Below are positions 59,441 through 64,000 of a stretch of DNA of 64,000 nt, piece after piece. The position numbers and the translations under genes are program-made. Position 1 is the stretch's first letter, and the number at the start of each line of letters is the position of its first letter. The DNA is from an uncultured Erysipelotrichaceae bacterium (GTDB lineage: Bacteria > Bacillota_I > Bacilli_A > RFN20 > CAG-826): positions 21,356-85,355 of the forward strand of contig CAMVEL010000006.1 in the NCBI GenBank assembly GCA_947166565.1, written 5' to 3'. The notes under the pieces were generated by a model. That model searched no databases. It saw only the letters and a list, made by a program, of their open reading frames with translations, and had not been told where the DNA came from.

Positions 59441-60859
59441 TTATCTGAATAAGTCGTCGAGAATCAATGTTTTTTGGACAACCGAGGCATGCTCGCCCCA
59501 CTTCAGCCCATATGGCGTGACCAAAGTGATAATGACGGATTTGCCGGTCTTCGTCACCGTAAGGAAATCCTGGACTCGCTTATACCACTCGAGTGCATCT
59601 TTTTTCTTCACAACGTAGGGCGAGGAAGAATATTTCATCTCACAAATGTTGATGAGGTTATCGCTTCGGTCGATGAGAAGATCGATTTGATGTCCGGCGA
59701 CGTCTAAATCCTCGTTGGCTTGGCATCTCCACGAAGAAACCTCAGTGGCCACTCCGGCTATGCCGAGCGCTTCCTTCATCTGGGGGACGTGGAGAAGGCA
59801 AACCATCTCAAAGGCAAGACCTTCCCAAGCCATAACCTTAGCGGCCTGCACGTTGTTTTGCATAAAATGCTCGTCCGTCGACGACTTTTCCATGAACCTC
59901 AGATAGAAGAGGACAAACGGATCGACAAGTTGGTAGACCGACTCCTTCTTCTTCTTGCCGAAGGGGAGATATTCGCGAATGTATTCGCAGGCTGCAAGTT
60001 CTTTCAGCATGGTCGATACGTCGCCACCCGGACTAAGATGAGCTTCTTTTATGATTTCCGAGCGACTAAGACCCTGCTTGCTTTTCCCTAAAGCCAGCAC
60101 GATGGAAAGATAGGGTTCCGGCTTCGCGAAAAGGGACCTGAGCAAGTAGTCCAGTTCGTCTTTTAGCTCCCCGTTTTTTTGAAAGCATAGGCGATCCACA
60201 TTCTGCATGATGCTGTCGCCCCTTTTAAGAAGGGTCCAATAATAGGGGACTCCGCCGAAGACCATATAGGCGCGAAGAATCTCGTCTTTTGACATCGAAA
60301 GCCGGCTCCGAGAGGCAAAATCCTTGCATTCCGCCAAGGTAAAAGGCCGTAGACCAATTCTGTGGTTGAGTCGATGGTAGAAGCCTCCTTTGTCGCAAAC
60401 GATCTTGTTGAGCATCCAGCTCGTAGCTGATGAGGAAACGATCAGAAGCACGTCCTTCCTTGCGGATGCCCACGAATTCCAGAAGAATTCCAGGGCGTTG
60501 AGAAGTCCGGATTTCCCCGCGGCCATCCAAGAGAGTTCGTCAAGAAATACAACTTTTTTCTTCGCGCGCGATTTTTTGATTCTATCCTTAAGTAGGGAAA
60601 ACGCCTCAATCCAGTTCTTTGGGACATTCCTTACCTCCGCGCCTTGTTCGCGAAGCGAATCGACGAAGGCGGCGATCTGGACGGATTGCCCGCCCTTGGC
60701 CACACCGGCATGCTGAAAGTCGATCTTGCCAGCAAATGTCTCTCTGACAAGAAAGGTTTTGCCTACCCTTCTCCTACCGTAGATGGCGACGAACTGAGAA
60801 TCCGCGCTTTCATAGGCGGCCTTGAGGATTTCCATTTCTTCTTTTCTGCCAAAAATCAT
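59441..60859 (-). CDS. AAA ATPase with DUF234 C-terminal domain
   Basis: 472 residues; GGAGGA lies 7 bases upstream of the ATG. The ATPase domain (PF01637 type) has MIFGRKEEMEILKAAYES, Walker A AIYGRRRVGKTFLV near residue 30 and Walker B KVVFLDELSWMA near residue 105; a winged-helix segment follows (LSRSEIIKEAHLSPGGDVST near 280), then the DUF234 nuclease-like domain (about 320-470: ATEVSSWRCQANEDLDVAGHQIDLLID and ICEMKYSSSPY, a PD-(D/E)xK-like D...ExK). These proteins are common in archaea and gut anaerobes with unknown role. It is flanked on both sides by a 37-bp dyad and fills its island alone. Confidence 0.88.
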   Translation of the reverse strand: MIFGRKEEMEILKAAYESADSQFVAIYGRRRVGKTFLVRETFAGKIDFQHAGVAKGGQSVQIAAFVDSLREQGAEVRNVPKNWIEAFSLLKDRIKKSRAKKKVVFLDELSWMAAGKSGLLNALEFFWNSWASARKDVLLIVSSSATSWMLNKIVCDKGGFYHRLNHRIGLRPFTLAECKDFASRSRLSMSKDEILRAYMVFGGVPYYWTLLKRGDSIMQNVDRLCFQKNGELKDELDYLLRSLFAKPEPYLSIVLALGKSKQGLSRSEIIKEAHLSPGGDVSTMLKELAACEYIREYLPFGKKKKESVYQLVDPFVLFYLRFMEKSSTDEHFMQNNVQAAKVMAWEGLAFEMVCLLHVPQMKEALGIAGVATEVSSWRCQANEDLDVAGHQIDLLIDRSDNLINICEMKYSSSPYVVKKKDALEWYKRVQDFLTVTKTGKSVIITLVTPYGLKWGEHASVVQKTLILDDLFR

Positions 60860-60867
60860 AAAGTTGT

Positions 60868-60904
60868 TCCTCCAAATCTAAGATTTTTTAGCACATTTGG
60901 AGGA
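60868..60904. repeat. 37-bp dyad flanking the ATPase gene, upstream copy
   Basis: TCCTCCAAAT (60868-60877), 17 unrelated bases, ATTTGGAGGA (60895-60904). On the minus strand its second arm provides GGAGGA, the ribosome binding site of the ATPase gene, so folding would hide the site. Confidence 0.78.
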
Positions 60905-61387
60905 GCAAGTTATCAGTTTTGTTCATTTTACCATCATAAATTGCGAAGCCTTCCATCGAAAGCATAGTTTTTCGGTACTTTTTTGAAAGGCCAGTCCCTG
61001 TTAGGCGTGATGATGCTCGTTAGCAATTAATGCATGAAATCTGGTAGGAAAAGCGGGGGGGTAAAGTGGGGGGTATTTGATTCCGTTCAGTACGAAAACG
61101 GGCCATGAAAATGAAAAAGTTTGTTTCGTGGCCCGCTTTATCCAAAGGGACCGATGTCTAGTCACGACATGCAGCCTATTTATTTGCAGAGGTATCTTTT
61201 TTTGAAGCAGAAGCGAGTCACCATCAAAGCCACATAGCGATCGAAATCCGAAATTGACGGATTTTGGCGGATAATCCCACCACATATTTCCGTTAAGAAT
61301 TAACAAACCTGTTAAGGTGACCGAAATCATAACATTAGGAAATGTAGACCTCATTGAACATTTCTCATAAACAGGTTTTGAAATATC

Positions 61388-61407
61388 TTTACCACAGATT
61401 TACCACA
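61388..61407 (+). repeat. Direct repeat TTTACCACA x2
   Basis: TTTACCACA at 61388-61396 and 61399-61407, 11 bp apart, next to the tRNA-Met terminator. The spacing suggests adjacent protein binding sites; integrase arm sites are a possibility. Confidence 0.45.
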
Positions 61408-61433
61408 AATCAAAGAAAAGAATTGTCAAAAGA

Positions 61434-61473
61434 AACAAAAAACTTCCGATGGTTTCTTACCTTTTCGGAAGTT
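61434..61473 (-). terminator. Terminator of the tRNA operon
   Basis: Minus strand AACTTCCGA...TCGGAAGTT followed by TTTTTTGTTT, 13 bases after the tRNA-Met CCA. Confidence 0.88.
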
Positions 61474-61483
61474 CATGTTTGTC

Positions 61484-61498
61484 AATGGTGGCTGAGGG
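61484..61498 (+). repeat. tRNA-Met 3'-end repeat, copy 1 (intact tRNA)
   Basis: AATGGTGGCTGAGGG: the CCA, discriminator and acceptor 3' strand of the functional tRNA-Met gene. Putative attachment core. Confidence 0.7.
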
Positions 61499-61562
61499 CG
61501 GACTCGAACCGCCGACATACCGGGTATGAGCCGGTTGCTCTAACCAACTGGGCTACTCAGCC
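61486..61562 (-). tRNA. tRNA-Met (CAT), elongator type
   Basis: 77 bases with encoded CCA. Acceptor GGCTGAG/CTCAGCC, D arm with AGTTGGTTAGAGC, anticodon stem ACCGG/CCGGT around CTCATAC-type loop with anticodon CAT, and T arm GGCGG-TTCGAGT-CCGCC are all intact. It does not start with CGCGGG, so it is not the initiator; tRNA-Ile2 with lysidine is a less likely alternative. Confidence 0.93.
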
Positions 61563-61568
61563 ATTTAA

Positions 61569-61644
61569 TGGTGGAACTTATCGGGCTCGAACCGACGACC
61601 CCCTGCTTGCAAAGCAGGTGCTCTCCCAGCTGAGCTAAAGTCCC
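61569..61644 (-). tRNA. tRNA-Ala (TGC)
   Basis: 76 bases with encoded CCA. Acceptor GGGACTT/AAGTTCC with one G-U, D arm GCTCAGCTGGGAGAGC, anticodon stem CCTGC/GCAGG with loop TTTGCAA (anticodon TGC) and T arm TCGG-TTCGAGC-CCGA. Six bases before tRNA-Met in the same transcript. Confidence 0.95.
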
Positions 61645-61673
61645 AATTAACTTTGCCGCTTAGCGGCTTGCAT

Positions 61674-61702
61674 ATTATAGGCGAGGGAAAGACTCGCTTC
61701 AA
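61674..61702 (-). promoter_or_regulatory. Promoter of the tRNA-Ala/tRNA-Met operon
   Basis: TTGAAG at 61702-61697, TATAAT at 61679-61674, spacer exactly 17. A GCCGC-TTA-GCGGC palindrome follows between promoter and tRNA-Ala. Confidence 0.85.
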
Positions 61703-61730
61703 TAACTATTTTTCTTAAAGAAAATAGCGT

Positions 61731-62420
61731 TTAATCGGCCTTTTCGAATAGTTCGTTAATCTTCAACAAAAGGGAAAGACAAGTTTTGGAAGCATTGAGC
61801 TTATTCGCATTGTATTCTTCCTCTCCTCCATTCATGAAATCAGCGACCATCTTACAAGAGAAAACCCTAGCCCCGAATTTTTCCGCGGCATAGACGATCG
61901 CGGCGAGTTCCATCTCGACGATATCGGCGTTAAACAAATTATGAAGACGGGTCTTCTCTTTTTCGCCTAAGACGAATCTATCGCCTGAGGCACAACGGAC
62001 GAGGGGGATGTCCGGGTAGACCAGGGAGGCAAGGTTTAGGTATTCTTCATCTAGATGAATGAAGGGGGTATCAAAGCCTGCATGTTGGCCAATAGGCACA
62101 TGGTCGATTTGGGAAAGGTCTGCGTCCGAATGGACCACTTCTTTGACAAATACGAGGGGCGTGTCACCGATTTCATGGGTCAATGCCCCAACTATGCCAA
62201 AATTGAAGATGGTTTTGACCCCATATTCGAGGATGAGGACGGAGGTCGCTTCGCTAGCGGCGAACTCACCTGCGTTGGAATGGATGACGATGAGTTCGTT
62301 ACCCTTTATCTCAAAACAGGAAACAGGAAAACCGTATTCCTCCTTTTTCCATTTGGGGGGACCAAGCAGTTCATTGACGGCATCGATTTCCACCGCGACC
62401 AATAGTCCAAGTCTTTTCAT
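61731..62420 (-). CDS. mtnN: 5'-methylthioadenosine/S-adenosylhomocysteine nucleosidase-like protein
   Basis: 229 residues. The nucleoside phosphorylase fold is shown by VEIDAVNELLG at the start, IFNFGIVGALTHEIGDTPLVFVKEV (base/ribose loop), RCASGDRFVLGEKEK and the VEMELAAIVYAAEKFGA segment in which the Glu-Met-Glu binds ribose, then ADFMNG with the catalytic Asp. It hydrolyses MTA and SAH to the base and sugar. Some features (no typical GSAG glycine loop) leave room for another nucleosidase. TATAAT ends 7 bases before the ATG; no Shine-Dalgarno, so probably leaderless. Confidence 0.85.
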   Translation of the reverse strand: MKRLGLLVAVEIDAVNELLGPPKWKKEEYGFPVSCFEIKGNELIVIHSNAGEFAASEATSVLILEYGVKTIFNFGIVGALTHEIGDTPLVFVKEVVHSDADLSQIDHVPIGQHAGFDTPFIHLDEEYLNLASLVYPDIPLVRCASGDRFVLGEKEKTRLHNLFNADIVEMELAAIVYAAEKFGARVFSCKMVADFMNGGEEEYNANKLNASKTCLSLLLKINELFEKAD

Positions 62421-62492
62421 AGGCCCAATTATAATTATTTAACGCCTGATTGTAATGCATTATATAGCCTTAACCTATATAATCTTCCCGTT

Positions 62493-63851
62493 ATGAAAGC
62501 CCCGTTAAGCCAACACTTGAGTTTTGGGAGATTGATCCTAGGAGCCCTTCCCTCCATCTTGATGATGGTTTCGATTTCCCTTTATTCCGTGATCGATGGG
62601 CTTTTCGTCTCCAATTTCGCGGGCAAAACCCAGTTTGCCGCGGTTAATCTCATCTACCCTTACGTCATGACCTTAGGGGCTTTGGGCTTCATGATGGGGA
62701 CAGGAGGAACGGCGTTGGTAGCTAAAAAACTAGGGGAAGGGAAGATAGATGAAGCCAACCGTCATTTCTCCAATTGCGTCATCTTCTCACTTGGCTTAGG
62801 TTTAATCTCCACGGTTATCTCCCTCTTCCTTCTTCCTAATATCTCCAAGGCTTTAGGGGCGGATGAGGAAATGCTTCCCCATTGCATTCGTTATGGCCAA
62901 ATATTGATAGCTGGGGTCACTTTTTTCAATTTTCAGAACCTCTTCCAATCCTTCCTTATGGCCGCGGAAAGACCGGGGCTAGGATTTGGGGTCACCCTTC
63001 TTGCCGGGATTACCAACATCATCTTGGATGCCGCGCTTATCGCTGGAGCGAAGATGGGGATTGTCGGAGCGGGAATCGGAACCATCGCCGGGCAATTCAT
63101 CGGCGGGGTCTTGCCCCTTATCTTCTTTTTAAGGAACAACAACAGCCCCTTGAAATTAAGAATGCATAAGTTTGATTGGAAGGGCATCCTAAAAATGGTT
63201 ACGAACGGGATGAGTGAATTCTTCGCGAACATCTTCGTCTCGATCGTCTCGATCGTCATGAACATTCTCCTCATGCGTCATTTTGGGCAGGATGGCGTAA
63301 GCGCGTATGGGGTCATTTGCTACGTATGGCTCGTCTACGCGGCCATATTCATCGGCTTCAATATCTTCGTGGCCCCCCGTATTTCCTATAACCTTGGGGC
63401 GAAGAACAACAAGGAATTAAGGCATCTCTACCTTTCCTCCTTATTGGTCCTCTTCGTTTTTGGCATCGTCCAATTGGTCGTATCGGAAGCGCTTGCCTAT
63501 CCTCTTTCCTATGTCTTCACTGGTTATGACCAAGGGTTACTCGAATTAACGACGAAAGCCATGCGCATCTATTCGATCATCTACTGCGCGATTGGCATCA
63601 ATATGTTCGGCAGCGCCTTCTTCACCGCGTTAAATAACGGGGTCATGTCCTTGATATTATCGACCGCGAGGCTTATCGCGATTGAGCTTCCCTGCATCCT
63701 TCTTTTCTCCTTGTTAATTGGAGGGGATGGCATCTGGTGGGGAGTCGTCGTTGGGGAGCTTCTATCCGTCTTCATGAATCTCCTCGCCATGTTCCTATTT
63801 AGGAAACGTTATGGGTATATGAAACCTAAGGAAGAGGCTGCTTTATCCTAA
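62493..63851 (+). CDS. MATE-family efflux transporter
   Basis: 452 residues with twelve predicted helices in two homologous halves. The start SFGRLILGALPSILMMVSISLYSVIDGLFVSNFAG (quoted for identification) and LGFMMGTGGTALVAKKLGEG near residue 70 match MATE/DinF-type transporters of gut Bacillota. Such proteins export drugs or metabolites against Na+ or H+. Substrate unknown. A TATAAT at 62478-62483 ends 9 bases before the ATG and no Shine-Dalgarno is present. Divergent from the nucleosidase gene. Confidence 0.93.
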   Translation: MKAPLSQHLSFGRLILGALPSILMMVSISLYSVIDGLFVSNFAGKTQFAAVNLIYPYVMTLGALGFMMGTGGTALVAKKLGEGKIDEANRHFSNCVIFSLGLGLISTVISLFLLPNISKALGADEEMLPHCIRYGQILIAGVTFFNFQNLFQSFLMAAERPGLGFGVTLLAGITNIILDAALIAGAKMGIVGAGIGTIAGQFIGGVLPLIFFLRNNNSPLKLRMHKFDWKGILKMVTNGMSEFFANIFVSIVSIVMNILLMRHFGQDGVSAYGVICYVWLVYAAIFIGFNIFVAPRISYNLGAKNNKELRHLYLSSLLVLFVFGIVQLVVSEALAYPLSYVFTGYDQGLLELTTKAMRIYSIIYCAIGINMFGSAFFTALNNGVMSLILSTARLIAIELPCILLFSLLIGGDGIWWGVVVGELLSVFMNLLAMFLFRKRYGYMKPKEEAALS

Positions 63852-64000
63852 GATAAGAATCGTCTATTCATTAAAAAGAAACGAAAACGAAATGGCGGAT
63901 GGAAATCTATTCCCGCCATATTAAATAGGGGGCCATTAAACTCATAATCTTTTAGTGAAATATTCGTTGCATGTGTCTATAATACGGAAGCCCTCCCATA
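63852..64000. other. Window end, no gene seen
   Basis: 149 bases without a supported gene. GGCGGATGGAAATC...CCGCC near 63895-63919 is a possible terminator hairpin for the MATE gene. Confidence 0.5.

Larger units (their letters stand above)
60860..61419. other. Gap between the ATPase gene and tRNA-Met
   Basis: No supported gene; a minus-strand frame at 61001-61354 has no family or binding site. It contains the upstream 37-bp dyad, a G-rich run near 61055 and paired TTTACCACA repeats. Confidence 0.6.
55918..61498 (-). mobile_element. Tandem array of small tRNA-Met-targeted islands
   Basis: Four direct repeats of the tRNA-Met 3' end (55918, 57208, 59362 and 61484) divide this segment into units of about 1.3, 2.15 and 2.1 kb. 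The copies at 57208 and 59362 are followed on the minus strand by their own Rho-independent terminator, as is the real tRNA, so those ends carry a tRNA tail plus terminator. The units carry unrelated cargo (HipA fragment plus Fic, a lipoprotein, an ATPase). No integrase gene is present; only paired TTTACCACA repeats near 61390 hint at one. Confidence 0.6.

Noticed and set aside
61001..61354. 117-codon minus-strand frame before tRNA-Met
   Set aside because: No family resemblance, no ribosome binding site, and composition is not host-like.
55918..61498. Complete prophage or ICE
   Set aside because: No integrase, structural, conjugation or lysis genes; only small cargo units.
1..64000. CRISPR array or cas genes
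   Set aside because: No regularly spaced identical repeats with unique spacers; the 33-bp period repeats at 19.8 kb have 15-bp units and only three or four copies, without cas genes.

Overview
The window looks like a chromosome fragment of a low-to-moderate G+C Bacillota, probably a gut-associated lineage of class Bacilli related to the Erysipelotrichales/RF39/Mollicutes neighbourhood. This is inferred from gene content and order only: the gmk-priA-rsmB-like-rlmN-prpC-prkC-rpe order is typical of Bacillota, glgC and glgD are paired, a LoaP-type NusG paralogue is present, and there are many lipoproteins with Ser/Thr-rich linkers. TGA acts as a normal stop: several gene pairs overlap as ATGA.

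Layout. 1-14.2 kb (all minus strand) is a surface-polysaccharide locus. It reads from a membrane 4,6-dehydratase (CapD/PglF type) and an initiating sugar transferase, through a chain-length protein, a CpsD-like protein that has lost its ATP-binding motifs, and a membrane-anchored surface protein, to LoaP. A structured leader follows, then an AT-rich operon with a PglD-like acetyltransferase, a second initiating transferase, an SDR, glycosyltransferases, a beta-propeller protein, a WbsX-like protein and a polymerase-like membrane protein cut by the window edge. 14.4-19.7 kb is amino-sugar/fucose salvage (nagA, a ROK-like protein, a NahK-like kinase, an L-fucose isomerase-family protein with its own palindromic operator). 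19.9-25.3 kb has two large lipoproteins, one lipase-like and one a tyrosine phosphatase. 25.4-30 kb has trmL, leuS and a type Ic aspartate aminotransferase. 30-33.8 kb is the glycogen operon glgC-glgD-glgA. 33.9-39.1 kb has a stand-alone DnaB-C-like ATPase, two envelope proteins and a second lipase-like secreted protein. 39.4-48.6 kb is housekeeping (rpmB, rpe, prkC, prpC, rlmN, a degenerate rsmB, priA, gmk). 48.7-55.8 kb is mixed: esterase lipoprotein, acetyltransferase, cre-controlled starch-binding-like lipoprotein, a flavodoxin gene interrupted by TGA, K+ channel, deoxyribosyltransferase, tocopherol-cyclase-like protein and an XRE regulator.

55.9-61.5 kb is an accessory segment downstream of tRNA-Met. 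The last 13-15 bases of that tRNA gene recur at about 55.92, 57.21 and 59.36 kb; the 57.21 and 59.36 kb copies, like the tRNA itself, are followed on the minus strand by a Rho-independent terminator. I read this as a tandem array of small tRNA-targeted islands without an integrase. Its cargo is a HipA fragment plus a Fic protein, a lipoprotein, and an AAA/DUF234 ATPase. The Fic gene carries two copies of a 28-bp dyad 212 bp apart, one over its promoter; the ATPase gene is flanked by two copies of a 37-bp dyad. The window ends with tRNA-Met, tRNA-Ala, a divergent MTA/SAH nucleosidase and a MATE transporter.

No rRNA, CRISPR array, complete insertion sequence or integrase gene was seen. Several genes have a -10 box 6-9 bases before the start codon and no Shine-Dalgarno sequence, suggesting leaderless mRNAs.
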